Shown: positions 52,554 to 61,641, counted from the stretch's first letter. The stretch is 64,000 nucleotides of DNA from JANXXV01 sp038230275 (GCA_038230275.1 JBBRNO010000006.1:38999-102998); one strand, 5' to 3'. Notes: generated by a model not told the origin, from the letters alone. Made by a program: numbers and translations.

Positions 52554-53891
52554 ATGAGCGCACCAACTAGTAAGACGGTCCCAGTGGACCGGCACGCGGC
52601 CTACGATAAAAGAAAGCTGTTCATTCTGAGTGTCATCGCACTCGTCACCGCTGGAGTCAGTTTCGGATTGCGCGGAAGCGTTGCCGCCGACCTGCGAACC
52701 ACCTTTTTCGACCCCATCGACAAGCTGAGGTCGGCGGAGATGATCGGCGCCGTGCTCGGAGTGGCCTTTCTGGGCTTCGCGTTCACCATCGCCATCGGCA
52801 GTCCGTTGCTCGACTACATTGGCATGGGGCGGCTGTTGACACTGTCGAGTGTTTGTTTCATGGCAGGCACCATGGTGGTGGTGTTCGCGGGCAGCATTGC
52901 ATCCGGTCCTGCAATCTATAACGTGGTTTGGGCGGGGATGCTGCTGATTGGTATCGGACAGGGTCTGGTGGAAACGGTGATCAATCCGTTGGCCACCACA
53001 CTGTACCCGGAAGAGAAGACAGCGCGATTGAATGTACTGCATGCCTGGTGGCCGGCCGGAATTATTTTCGGAAGTTTGATCGGTCTCTTCATCGGCTACC
53101 TCGACATGAACTGGCAGGTGAAGTTCTCCATGGTCCTGATACCGTCGGCGGTGTTCGGGGTGATGTGTTTGTTTGCCAAGTTCCCCCCCACTGAGCGCGT
53201 AGCCTCCGGTATTCCCACCAGCGACACTTTTAAGGAAGTGAGCAAGCCGTTCTTCATCGTCTGGTTCCTCGCGATGTTCCTTACCGCTGCTTCTGAGCTT
53301 GCGCCCGGGCAGTGGGTGGATCTGGCACTCACGCGAACTGTCGGCATGCAAGGGATCTGGCTCCTTATCTATGTCAGCGGTCTGATGTTTGTGATGCGCC
53401 ACTTCGCGGGACCCATTGTGCATAAACTATCGCCAGTGGGACTGCTTTGGACTTCCTCCCTTCTCGCCTCGGCTGGATTGCTCCTGCTAAGCGTCGCCAA
53501 CTCACCGGTTACTGGATTATTGGCGGCGACGGTATGGGGAACGGGCGTCTGCTACATGTGGCCCACCATGCTGGCTGCCGCATCGGAACGGTTTCCCAGG
53601 GGCGGCGCCCTGTTGATGGGGTTGATGGGCACCGCGGGAACGTTGTCTATCTATTTTGTTCTGCCGTTGATGGGCAAGATTTTCGACAACGCCAAGATTG
53701 CCGCTGCCGGAGGCGAGGAAGCTTTCGGAAAGTTGACTGGCGGCGAACTGAACCGGGTACTGGCCATCGCTTCACAAACTTCGTTCCGGTATGTGGCGAT
53801 GTTGCCGGCAATCTTACTATTAGTGTTCGGCGCTATATGGTTGTATGACCGGTCACGGGGCGGGTATAAACCCGCCAGCATCGGCGATTGA
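52554..53891 (+). CDS. MFS transporter
   Basis: 445 residues, about 12 membrane helices in two groups of six separated by a short loop near residue 205-220. The start of TM1 (KRKLFILSVIALVTAGVSFG) and the loop after TM2-TM3 (DYIGMGRLLTLSS) suit sugar/organic-acid porters of the FucP/NarK-like branches, and LHAWWPAGIIFGSLIG recalls FucP-type proteins. The substrate is not deducible. It lies 51 bases after the isomerase and 23 bases before the M81 gene, which suggests that the three handle the same compound. Confidence 0.85.
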   Translation: MSAPTSKTVPVDRHAAYDKRKLFILSVIALVTAGVSFGLRGSVAADLRTTFFDPIDKLRSAEMIGAVLGVAFLGFAFTIAIGSPLLDYIGMGRLLTLSSVCFMAGTMVVVFAGSIASGPAIYNVVWAGMLLIGIGQGLVETVINPLATTLYPEEKTARLNVLHAWWPAGIIFGSLIGLFIGYLDMNWQVKFSMVLIPSAVFGVMCLFAKFPPTERVASGIPTSDTFKEVSKPFFIVWFLAMFLTAASELAPGQWVDLALTRTVGMQGIWLLIYVSGLMFVMRHFAGPIVHKLSPVGLLWTSSLLASAGLLLLSVANSPVTGLLAATVWGTGVCYMWPTMLAAASERFPRGGALLMGLMGTAGTLSIYFVLPLMGKIFDNAKIAAAGGEEAFGKLTGGELNRVLAIASQTSFRYVAMLPAILLLVFGAIWLYDRSRGGYKPASIGD

Positions 53892-53914
53892 TCCAGTTCA
53901 CACGGAGCCTGAGA

Positions 53915-55474
53915 ATGCCACGCGTCAAATACTTCGCCGCACTTGCGCTGTTCTGCGCCGCGCTTGCGCCCGCCAACGCCGCTATCCGCATTGCGGTTGC
54001 CGGAATCTCACATGAGACCAATAGCTTCAACCGAACCAAGGCCACGCTGGCTGATTTTGAAGAAGCGGATACGCTGTCTTCCAATCGCCTGCAGTGGCTG
54101 GAAACCACGGCGAAGAGCAGCGTCAACGCATCGGGAATGATCGCCGGCGCAGCAAAGTATGGCGTGGAACTGTATCCCATCCACTTCTTCGCAGCGGTGC
54201 CGCGGGGCCCGGTAGACGATAAAGCATTCGACGGCATGGTAAGCCGCATCATTCAAGGGCTGAAAACAGGACCCGCCTATGACGGCGTGCTTCTCACCTT
54301 ACACGGCGCCATGGTAGTGGACAGTTACCCCAGTGGCGATGCGGAGATTGTGCGCCGCGTGCGCCAGGCAATGGGCCCGCGGTTTCCCATCGCCGTCACG
54401 CACGACTTTCACGCCAACGTGGATCCGGTGATCATTGCCAACGCCAACGTGGTGATCACGGGAAAGGAGTGCCCTCATCTGGATACAAAGGAACGCGGCT
54501 TTCAGACCGCGGAGATTCTGGTGCGCATGATCAAGGGCGAAGTGAAGCCGGTGCAGGTGCTGGTGAAGCCGCCCATGATGTTAAATCTGATTTTCCACGA
54601 TACGTATCGCGCGCCCCTCAAGGCGATTGTGGATGCCAGCAAGGAAACGGAAAAGCTTCCCGGAGTGCTGGCGGTCAGCATCCCTGGCGGCTATCAATAC
54701 GGCGACGTGCCGGCCATGGGGCCCAGCGTGGTGGTGATTACCGACAATGATCCCGCGTTGGCGAAGCGGGAAGCCGACCGCTTGGCGGCAATGCTATGGG
54801 GCATCCGCGATCAGTTGAAATTCGATCTGCCCGATCCGGCCAAAGCAGTCCGCATGGCCATGGAAAGCAAAGCATTTCCAGTGACCCTGCTGGATACCGG
54901 CGATAACCTGGGTGGTGGCGGAGCAGGCGACAGTACGTTTGTATTAGCCGAACTGGTCAAGCAGAAAGCCGAAGGATGGGCAGTTGCCATCTTCGATCCC
55001 AAAGCGGTGCAGAAAGCAGTCAATGCCGGGATCGGCCAACCGTTTGAATTTCCGGTGGGTGCCAAGACGGATAACATGCATGGCGAACCGGTGATGATTC
55101 GTGGAAAAGTGAAATCCCTGCACGATGGAAAGTTCGTGGAAACGGAAGTCCGCCACGGCGGTTACCGCTACTGGGATTCCGGATTAACGGCAGTGATCGA
55201 AGTGGAAGGCTCCACCCCCGATCTGCAAAATCTCCTGGTTCTAAACACCAACCGCACTGTACCGCTCAGCATTCATCAGCTTGTCAGCGTTGGCGTCTAC
55301 CCGGAGCGTGAAAAAATCCTGGTCGCCAAGGGCACCATCGCTCCGCTGGCGGCTTATGAACCGGTGTCCAAGCGCCTCATCACTGTGGATTCGGGCGGCG
55401 CCTGTGCGGTAAATCCGGCACGCTTCACCTACAAGATGGCGCCGAAACTTTACGGGTTCGAAGGCGGCAAGTAG
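53915..55474 (+). CDS. M81-family metallopeptidase-like protein (MlrC/microcystinase C type)
   Basis: 519 residues with a signal peptide (FAALALFCAALAPANA). The MlrC signature IAVAGISHETNSFNR opens the mature protein; VTHDFHANVDP and the DNLGGGGAGDST region of the C-terminal domain follow. MlrC cleaves linearised microcystin products, but most homologues act on unknown compounds and many sit in catabolic clusters. The ATG at 53915 has CGGAG 7 bases upstream; a TTG at 53888 overlapping the MFS stop is less likely. Confidence 0.85.
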   Translation: MPRVKYFAALALFCAALAPANAAIRIAVAGISHETNSFNRTKATLADFEEADTLSSNRLQWLETTAKSSVNASGMIAGAAKYGVELYPIHFFAAVPRGPVDDKAFDGMVSRIIQGLKTGPAYDGVLLTLHGAMVVDSYPSGDAEIVRRVRQAMGPRFPIAVTHDFHANVDPVIIANANVVITGKECPHLDTKERGFQTAEILVRMIKGEVKPVQVLVKPPMMLNLIFHDTYRAPLKAIVDASKETEKLPGVLAVSIPGGYQYGDVPAMGPSVVVITDNDPALAKREADRLAAMLWGIRDQLKFDLPDPAKAVRMAMESKAFPVTLLDTGDNLGGGGAGDSTFVLAELVKQKAEGWAVAIFDPKAVQKAVNAGIGQPFEFPVGAKTDNMHGEPVMIRGKVKSLHDGKFVETEVRHGGYRYWDSGLTAVIEVEGSTPDLQNLLVLNTNRTVPLSIHQLVSVGVYPEREKILVAKGTIAPLAAYEPVSKRLITVDSGGACAVNPARFTYKMAPKLYGFEGGK

Positions 55475-55523
55475 CAAACCGGCGCCGCGCTCACCGCGCG
55501 TCATAGCGGTTAGGGTCAAGCCG

Positions 55524-55628
55524 CTAGCGCTCTTCATAGGCGGCGTCCGCGCTCTGGCCATAGACGGCAGCGCTGAGCAGGAAGGCGGCAAGCAACCACC
55601 GCAGCCGCGTATGAATCAAAGAAAGCAA
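55524..55628 (-). pseudogene. Remnant or tiny secreted peptide gene
   Basis: A TTG with GGGGAG 8 bases upstream starts a 34-residue frame that is a good signal peptide (RLRWLLAAFLLSAAVYGQ) plus SADAAYEER, then TAG. Past the stop the same frame continues RLDPNRYDAR before a second stop. A TATAAT stands just upstream. It may be the 5' end of a decayed secreted-protein gene or a genuine mini-protein. Confidence 0.4.
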
Positions 55629-55702
55629 GGTGGAATCTCCCCAATTATATCTCGCGCCATTTCAATAAATGCCGAGATTTTGTACTAACATGGGAAGCGC
55701 TC

Positions 55703-56329
55703 ATGCGGACTCCCTCCAGACTGTGTTACGTTTTCGCCTTCGCCGCGTTGCTGCGCCCGTTGCCCATGACACCTCAAAACGAATTACCCCAAACCGACCT
55801 GCATCAGCCAGACCGCCAGGCCCTTCTTAAGATTTTGGGCGAAGTGGAAAATGCGATCAACGCGCAGGATATCGAAGGTCTCATTGCGCAGATGAGTCCA
55901 GACTGTACGGTGACGTGGTGGAACGCGGAGATTTCCCGCGGCCACGCCGATATTCGCGCCTATTACCGGCGAATGGTGAAAGATGAAGGGCGGATCATCA
56001 CCAAGTACACCACCCAAGCGAAACTCGGCGCCCACGCCCGCTTCATTGGCTCCGGCGCGGACGTCGCCCTGGCCGATGGCAGCATGAAAGATGAATTCTT
56101 TCCCATCATCCGAGGCCCTTTCAAGCTGAATTCGCGATGGAGCGCCACCGCCGCGAAGTCGGGCGGTGAATGGAAGATCGTAAACTTGCATCTGTCCTCA
56201 AACGTGTTCACAAACCAGCTGATCACAGAGCTGACCCGGACTCTGTGGTACGCCGGAGGAGCAGGCATTGTAATCGGCGGCCTGGCTGGCTGGTTCCTCG
56301 GCCGCCGCAAGAAGCCGCAGATAGCATAA
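55703..56329 (+). CDS. NTF2-like (SnoaL/SgcJ) protein with signal and C-terminal membrane anchor
   Basis: 208 residues. N-terminal hydrophobic leader, NTF2-like domain at about 38-170 (AINAQDIEGLIAQMSPDCTV, RGHADIRAYYRRMV, GEWKIVNLHLSSNVF) and one C-terminal helix (YAGGAGIVIGGLAGWFLG) followed by RRKKP, a stop-transfer end. The domain would face the periplasm. NTF2-like domains bind small hydrophobic ligands or act as scaffolds; no catalytic residue can be named here. Confidence 0.75.
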   Translation: MRTPSRLCYVFAFAALLRPLPMTPQNELPQTDLHQPDRQALLKILGEVENAINAQDIEGLIAQMSPDCTVTWWNAEISRGHADIRAYYRRMVKDEGRIITKYTTQAKLGAHARFIGSGADVALADGSMKDEFFPIIRGPFKLNSRWSATAAKSGGEWKIVNLHLSSNVFTNQLITELTRTLWYAGGAGIVIGGLAGWFLGRRKKPQIA

Positions 56330-56424
56330 CCGGTTTTCTGCGCGCCACAGCTCGCGTGTCCCAAAGGTTTCCGATTGGGATACCGCCAGCCTGACCGAAT
56401 GTTGCCAATCTGAGAACACAGTCT

Positions 56425-56715
56425 ATGAACGTGATCGCCAAACGGGAGGTAATGAAGGCGGCGGCAAAGATGGGGATTGGTACTGACCTGCAAGACTGGT
56501 ACAACGCAGCGAGGCAGGCAAATTGGAAATCTCTGAGCGACGTTCGGAATGGTTACCCGTCGGCCGATATGGTTGGAGATCTGATCGTGTTCGATATTTG
56601 GCACAACAAATTCCTGCTGATTGTACGGGTGGATTTCTCATCCAACCTAATGTTCTTCAAGGGTTTGATGACGCACAAGGAATATAGGCGGGGAGAGTGG
56701 AAAACATGGCGCTAA
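56425..56715 (+). CDS. higB: HigB-type toxin (mRNA interferase)
   Basis: 96 residues matching the HigB branch of the RelE fold: MNVIAKREVMKAAAKMG, LQDWYNAARQANWKSLSDVR, DLIVFDIWHNKFLLIVRVDF and THKEYRRG. These toxins cut mRNA on the ribosome. The toxin gene precedes the antitoxin, the usual HigBA order, and the genes overlap by 10 bases. Confidence 0.85.
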   Translation: MNVIAKREVMKAAAKMGIGTDLQDWYNAARQANWKSLSDVRNGYPSADMVGDLIVFDIWHNKFLLIVRVDFSSNLMFFKGLMTHKEYRRGEWKTWR

Positions 56716-57119
56716 AACCGAAACCCATTGACCTGAAACGCTACGGCCGGCTGCTGACGAAGGTATTGCCGTTACCTCGGCCTCTGGAGACAGACGAGGA
56801 ATGCGCCCGGTTATTGGCCATCATCGAACCCATGATGAACAAGGATCGCACTCCCGAAGAGGACGCTCTTTTCAATCTTTTAGTAGTCCTGGTCACGGAT
56901 TACGAAGACCGCACTATGCCCGTTCCCGCCTCGCCGCCGGACCAACTACTACGGCACATCCTAAAGACCAGCGGCATGAAGCAAATGGAACTGGCGAAGT
57001 TGTGGGGCACCAGCAAGGGTTACACCTCGAATGTGGTCAACGGAAAGCGCCCCATCAGCAAGGCGCAGGCGAAGATCTTGGCCGAACGCTTCAAGATATC
57101 GATGGAGGCTTTTCTTTGA
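56706..57119 (+). CDS. higA: HigA-type antitoxin (helix-turn-helix)
   Basis: 137 residues. The N-terminal half is helical and acidic (LETDEECARLLAIIEPMM, EDALFNLLVVLVTDYE). The C-terminal half is an XRE-type helix-turn-helix (MKQMELAKLWGTSKGYTSNV, VNGKRPISKAQAKILAERF). It neutralises the toxin and represses the operon. The ATG at 56706 has GGGGAG at workable spacing; a GTG at 56697 is too close to it. Confidence 0.85.
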   Translation: MALKPKPIDLKRYGRLLTKVLPLPRPLETDEECARLLAIIEPMMNKDRTPEEDALFNLLVVLVTDYEDRTMPVPASPPDQLLRHILKTSGMKQMELAKLWGTSKGYTSNVVNGKRPISKAQAKILAERFKISMEAFL

Positions 57120-57201
57120 ATCCCCGGCAATGTTCCCAGCATACTTTTCCGCGTGTCGTAACCGCCACGTAAAAGCTTGATACAATAGACCTTTATTTCT
57201 G

Positions 57202-57615
57202 ATGGTCACATTACTGCGTTTGTACAGTTACCTGTACCACCTGATCCTCGCGCTGATTCTATTCGCTATTTCGGGTGTCGCCATCGCGAGCGATGTACAT
57301 ACGCTGAATCTGGCCATGTTTCCCTGGAAAGGGGACCAGTTGATTCACTGGGTGTTCTACGGCAGCCTCGCCGGCCTGGCCGCCACCGCACTCGCCATTA
57401 CGGGTGTCTTCCGCTACGTGTTTCCGTTCTGGACGCTGACCGTCTTCGTGATGATGGTGAGGGGTTTTCTCATTCTCCCCTATACATTTACGGGCAGAGA
57501 TGAGTTCCATGCCTTGCTGCTGCTGATCCTCGGCGCGTTCGGTGCGTTCCTCAGCAGTCTGACGCTATTCAAGAGCGATCGCCGCGATAACAGACGGTCT
57601 ACCAGAGCTCGTTGA
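57202..57615 (+). CDS. Small four-helix membrane protein
   Basis: 137 residues with four predicted membrane helices (about 10-30, 48-68, 72-92, 102-122) and a very basic C-terminus (KSDRRDNRRSTRAR). No domain recognised. A TACAAT box lies 16 bases before the ATG. The 3' end overlaps the convergent DUF1501 gene by 17 bases. Confidence 0.65.
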   Translation: MVTLLRLYSYLYHLILALILFAISGVAIASDVHTLNLAMFPWKGDQLIHWVFYGSLAGLAATALAITGVFRYVFPFWTLTVFVMMVRGFLILPYTFTGRDEFHALLLLILGAFGAFLSSLTLFKSDRRDNRRSTRAR

Positions 57616-58963
57616 TCGGGCCATACAAATCCTGGCCGGAGAAGGGAACGTACTCAAACGTGCGGCCGAGCGGGCTATCTATCTGCTTGGTCCAATCGAT
57701 CCCCAGCGCGGAATAAATCGTCGCCTCGATATCCTCAGGCCGGATTTCCCGGTTGCGCGACCAGCCGGGGTCCACGATATTTCTCGCCTCGCTGTCGGTG
57801 GAGCCCACTGCTCGTTTCCCGCGAATCTTCGCCCCCGCCATCAGAACAGCCTGTTGCAGGAAGTGGTCTCGACCGTTCTGGACGTTCGGCGGTCCCACCG
57901 TGCGGCCGAATTCACCCATCGCCACAATCAGCGTCTCATCTAACGTGCCGTCCTGCTTCATATCGGCCAGCAGTTGACCCAACCCGTTGTCGAACTGCCG
58001 CGCCAGTCCCTGCAGCGGGCCGTTCGGAGTGTAGATACTGCTGTGATGATCCCAGCTGCCGATGGATATCTGGATAAATCGCGTGCCTAGCTTGGCCTTC
58101 AGCAAGTTTCGCGCTGTAATACACGCATTCCCGAAGCCGGTGTTGCCGTAGAGGTTGCGCGTCGCCTGGTCGAACGTGAACACTTTATCGATGTCGCCGT
58201 TGTACATCAATTTGCGGGCACTAAGATTAAACTGCGCCATCTCGGAAACCGATGTACCCAGAGCTCCCGATTCCTTGGTCTCCGCATCCATCTCCTGCAG
58301 CAACCCGTAGCGCCGGTCAAAAACCACGTTGCCGTTAGGATGCGCCGAATTCCCAAGGCCACCACCGCCCGGACTCACGTAGAAAGGTGCATTGTCGGGT
58401 GCCAGGTATCCCGAACCCGGCCCATTGTTGGCGTTCAGCGAGAGAAATGCCGGCAGCGAACGATTGGCCGAAGTCGGCCCCAGTTCCAAAGAAACCACAG
58501 AACCAATGTGCGGCGCGATGCGAGCCAGGCTGGAGGCTGGATTGCGACCGATCTGCACCCACGTCTGCCCAAGCCCATGCACCGCCGCCCAGGCGCGCAC
58601 CGATCGCACCAGTGCCACCGAATCCAACTGGTCTGCGATCTTCGGCATCAGTCCTTGCGGAAACCGGAGGTCTCCGTAAGAGGTGGGCGCCATGAACGCG
58701 GGCGTCCACGGGCCTTCTTTCAGATCAAACGTATCGGAATGGCTGGGTGCGCCGGTCATCAGGATAAAGATGACGTTCTTCGCCGTCCCAATCGTGCTTG
58801 GCGACGCTTTAGCCACTGTCTCCATGGGCCGCGTGGGCAGCAGGAAGTAGCCGCTCACCGCCGCGCCCACATGCCGGAAAAACATGCGCCTGCCCAATTC
58901 CGGCTGCTTCCAGAAACGCGTGCCTTGGATCTTGCTCCAATCGGTGCCGAAACGATCTTTCAT
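57599..58963 (-). CDS. DUF1501 protein (second copy in the window)
   Basis: 454 residues, same family as the protein encoded at 5186-6619 but clearly diverged: MTGAPSHSDTFDLKEGPW, SIGSWDHHSSIY, AMGEFGRTVGPP and ATIYSALGIDWTK. The N-terminus (LGRRMFFRHVGAAVSGYFLL) has RR before a hydrophobic stretch, so Tat export is likely. The partner DUF1549/DUF1553 gene is 10 bases upstream, the same order as in the first pair, but here no receptor, RidA or PPC gene accompanies them. Confidence 0.87.
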   Translation of the reverse strand: MKDRFGTDWSKIQGTRFWKQPELGRRMFFRHVGAAVSGYFLLPTRPMETVAKASPSTIGTAKNVIFILMTGAPSHSDTFDLKEGPWTPAFMAPTSYGDLRFPQGLMPKIADQLDSVALVRSVRAWAAVHGLGQTWVQIGRNPASSLARIAPHIGSVVSLELGPTSANRSLPAFLSLNANNGPGSGYLAPDNAPFYVSPGGGGLGNSAHPNGNVVFDRRYGLLQEMDAETKESGALGTSVSEMAQFNLSARKLMYNGDIDKVFTFDQATRNLYGNTGFGNACITARNLLKAKLGTRFIQISIGSWDHHSSIYTPNGPLQGLARQFDNGLGQLLADMKQDGTLDETLIVAMGEFGRTVGPPNVQNGRDHFLQQAVLMAGAKIRGKRAVGSTDSEARNIVDPGWSRNREIRPEDIEATIYSALGIDWTKQIDSPLGRTFEYVPFSGQDLYGPINELW

Positions 58964-58973
58964 AAGTCCTCGG

Positions 58974-60947
58974 TTAATAGCTGAACAGGAAATCGACTTT
59001 GTTGATCGCCACCCAAGCCATGTCTTCGATCGCCGTATTCTTGGCCGCGGCAGTGGTGGATTTCGACAGAAAAGTAAGACCGCGATCCAGCTCCCGGGCC
59101 GATGGCTTGCGCGAGAGAAATGTGAAAAAGATCTCGTTCACAATGTCTTCGTTAGTGGGAAGCTTGGCGATGGCCGTGAGAACCGGCGATGCCGCTACCT
59201 TCGTCCGTGAATTCACAAAATTGTCATTCATCAGGCTGAGCTGCTGCAGGATGGACCCGGCTTGACTGCGCGCCTGCGTGTCCCGGTTCCCGCGAATGAA
59301 ATTGTTCATGAAGTTCGCCACCCCGCCGTTGCTTCTGGGCTCCAAAGTGTCTGGAAGCTGAATCGCCCAAACCGTGGCATCGGGCAGCATGGGGAACGCA
59401 TCGGTCGGCGAATAGCGGTTACTGGAAGCCTGCACCGTGTACTTGCCCAGAACGCCGGTTGCCTGCGCGATGGCGTCGTGGATTTCTTCGCCGTCCAGCC
59501 GCCGCGGGTAATGGCGCGCGAAGAGAGGCACGTATTCCACCTTCCAATCGCCATCGTAACGGGAACTTAACTGGTAGGCCGAAGATTGGGCGATCAGCCG
59601 GATAAACTCCCGCAGATTGTAGCCGCCATCGACAAAAGACTTGGCCAGCGCTTCCAGAAGCTCCGGATGCGTAGCCTGCAGCGCCCAGGGAGAGGGCGGG
59701 GGGTTGTTCGGATCCAAGCGATCCGGATCAAGACCGTCCACCGGTTCCACCAGGCCCATGTTGAACATCTGCTTCCAGATCCGATTGGCGAAGTTGCGGG
59801 CAAACATCGGATCGGTCACCATGTTATCCGCGAACGCCGCTCGCCAGTTTCCGTCTTTCGGCTTGGCGCCCGTTCCCCGATATTCGGGCGTTACTTGATT
59901 GGCGGCGGCGTTCGCAGCCGGCGGGCATTTATTGGTCTTAGCATCCAGCGGCAACGCGTTTGTACAGCGGGCGGGCCGGTTGCCGTAAGTGACATTGAGG
60001 TCATACTGCCCGCTCGGCGCATCCTGCACGTCCACACTCTGATAATTGGGATCGGTGTACTGCGTGGCCTGCTGCCCGTACCGATTCAAGCGCATGCGGG
60101 AGAAAAAGGCCGACATCCTCCACGCTTCCATGCGGCTGGTGTGCGAACCCCATAAGCTCAAGGTGTCCAGGTGGCCGCGGCCGTTATGGCAGGCCAGACA
60201 ATCATAGTGAGCCATGCCCAGGAAGGCGCCCGCCGTCTTCATCAGCATCATGTCGTAGGTGTCCTGCGCCGGACCGTTGGCAGCTTGCGCGTTGATGGCG
60301 AAGTTCGTTGCCCCGGTTTCCGAATTGAAAGTGTTCCCGCCCGCGCCCACGGCTTCCCAGGCGATGTCGCGCACTGATTTGGACTCTGCCAGAGACTTCC
60401 GAATGTACTTGTAGTAGGCGTTGCGCCCGTCAATCACACGGCCAAATGCGGCGGTGGAGAGGGTGTTGGCGCCATTCTGCAGCAGGTCGCCGAACCACAC
60501 CGTCCATTTGTCCACAAACTCTGGAGAATACAGAAGTTTCCCAATCAGGTCGTTCCGCTTGTTCGGGTCCGTGCTGGCCACAAAATCGCGCACTTGGGCG
60601 GCGGTTGGAATGCGGCCGGTGATATCCAGCGTGACGCGCCGGACAAACTCTTCATCCGTAGCCAGAGGCGCCGCATCGGCATTGGCTTGCGCCATCTTAC
60701 CGAAGATCTGTTCGTCGATGAAATTGCTCCGGATCACACTGGATGCAGCCTGTGTCTTCCGCGCGGACGCGACGCTAAAGCGCGCGGAACCCAGTTTTTG
60801 CAGCCGGTCTGAAATGTCGCTGCGAACACGGCTCTGGGCAGAGAGGAATTCCTCCGGAGCTGCATTGAAACTGCAATCTGCAGCGAAACAACATGTTCCA
60901 AGAGCAGCTCCCAAAATCGGAGCGGAGAGAAACCTTGACCAGCGCAT
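58974..60947 (-). CDS. DUF1549/DUF1553 protein with single c-type haem motif (second copy)
   Basis: 657 residues. Signal peptide (FLSAPILGAALGTCCFAAD), DUF1549 domain (NFIDEQIFGKM, RRVTLDITGRIPTAAQV), CLACH haem-binding motif at 250-254 and DUF1553 domain (NFANRIWKQMFNMGLVEPVD, AQSSAYQLSSR). The N-terminal part has an extra 50-residue helical segment not present in the first copy. The ATG at 60947 follows AGGGGA; an in-frame start at 60983 is less likely. Confidence 0.87.
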   Translation of the reverse strand: MRWSRFLSAPILGAALGTCCFAADCSFNAAPEEFLSAQSRVRSDISDRLQKLGSARFSVASARKTQAASSVIRSNFIDEQIFGKMAQANADAAPLATDEEFVRRVTLDITGRIPTAAQVRDFVASTDPNKRNDLIGKLLYSPEFVDKWTVWFGDLLQNGANTLSTAAFGRVIDGRNAYYKYIRKSLAESKSVRDIAWEAVGAGGNTFNSETGATNFAINAQAANGPAQDTYDMMLMKTAGAFLGMAHYDCLACHNGRGHLDTLSLWGSHTSRMEAWRMSAFFSRMRLNRYGQQATQYTDPNYQSVDVQDAPSGQYDLNVTYGNRPARCTNALPLDAKTNKCPPAANAAANQVTPEYRGTGAKPKDGNWRAAFADNMVTDPMFARNFANRIWKQMFNMGLVEPVDGLDPDRLDPNNPPPSPWALQATHPELLEALAKSFVDGGYNLREFIRLIAQSSAYQLSSRYDGDWKVEYVPLFARHYPRRLDGEEIHDAIAQATGVLGKYTVQASSNRYSPTDAFPMLPDATVWAIQLPDTLEPRSNGGVANFMNNFIRGNRDTQARSQAGSILQQLSLMNDNFVNSRTKVAASPVLTAIAKLPTNEDIVNEIFFTFLSRKPSARELDRGLTFLSKSTTAAAKNTAIEDMAWVAINKVDFLFSY

Positions 60948-61123
60948 GCTTGTGTCCCCTACACGAAAGGCTGTACGCCTCACGTCCCGTCAAGAGTATA
61001 ACAAGTTCGCTGGACGAAACTCTCGGTACTAAGTAGAAATACTTTCGAGGTTGGTAACTTTTGCCACCGAAACTACGCCAAGCCCAAACCCACTAGCGTA
61101 CGGAATTCCAAAGCGCAGCCCAA

Positions 61124-61153
61124 ATCAGCGTTAATCCGCGTCCATCGGCGGCT
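61124..61153. repeat. Three tandem 10-base units ATCnGCGnnn
   Basis: ATCAGCGTTA, ATCCGCGTCC and ATCGGCGGCT follow one another without gap between the DUF1549 and prepilin genes. Short ATCnGCG units of this kind are, as I recall, dispersed in intergenic DNA of many environmental bacteria. They are not part of an open reading frame here. Confidence 0.45.
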
Positions 61154-61170
61154 AAGAATTTTGTCCGGGT

Positions 61171-61641
61171 CTAATGAATCTCTTTGCTGGTAGGCGTGGC
61201 CGGCTCCGGTCCCCAATTCTCGCGAATCACCGTAGTCTGGTCCGAGTAGAAGCTGCGTCGGCCGGAACTGTTATAAGCCTCGGGAACGGCGGTGACGGCA
61301 TAGCCGGTCGGTGTCGCCTGAATCTGGAAAACGAAGCCCGACTTTTTGCCCAGCGCGAAGTCGCCGGGGATCAGATCCGCGCCCGTTGGGCCAGGTTGTC
61401 CGCTGGTTGGGGGCCCTAGTTCGCTCATCTGAACCGCGTACTTGCCGAACTGTGAGTAGTATTGTGTCTCCGCTGTATGGATCGTGCCGATCTGCTTCAC
61501 CGCCGCAGTTTCTTGAGCGTACATTCTGGACTGGTTCAGCTTAGGAACAGCGATGGCAGCCAAAACCATGATGATGGCCACCACGATCAGCAACTCGATG
61601 AGGGAGAACCCTCGGCGGCTACGGGAAGATACGACTCGCAT
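61171..61641 (-). CDS. Type IV prepilin-like protein
   Basis: 156 residues. Prepilin peptidase site RRG/FSLIELLIVVAIIMVLAAIA with the conserved glutamate at +5, then a globular head (TAETQYYSQFGKYAVQMSEL) of the PilA/GspG type. The basic leader RVVSSRSRRG supports the ATG at 61641; an earlier in-frame ATG at 61659 adds six residues. It is alone, without assembly ATPase or secretin genes, so it is a pilin or minor pilin that uses a system encoded elsewhere. Confidence 0.83.
   Translation of the reverse strand: MRVVSSRSRRGFSLIELLIVVAIIMVLAAIAVPKLNQSRMYAQETAAVKQIGTIHTAETQYYSQFGKYAVQMSELGPPTSGQPGPTGADLIPGDFALGKKSGFVFQIQATPTGYAVTAVPEAYNSSGRRSFYSDQTTVIRENWGPEPATPTSKEIH

Noticed and set aside
52152..53423. 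A 423-codon open frame on the minus strand
   Set aside because: It is antisense to the isomerase and MFS genes and reads as His/Gln/Glu-rich low-quality protein.
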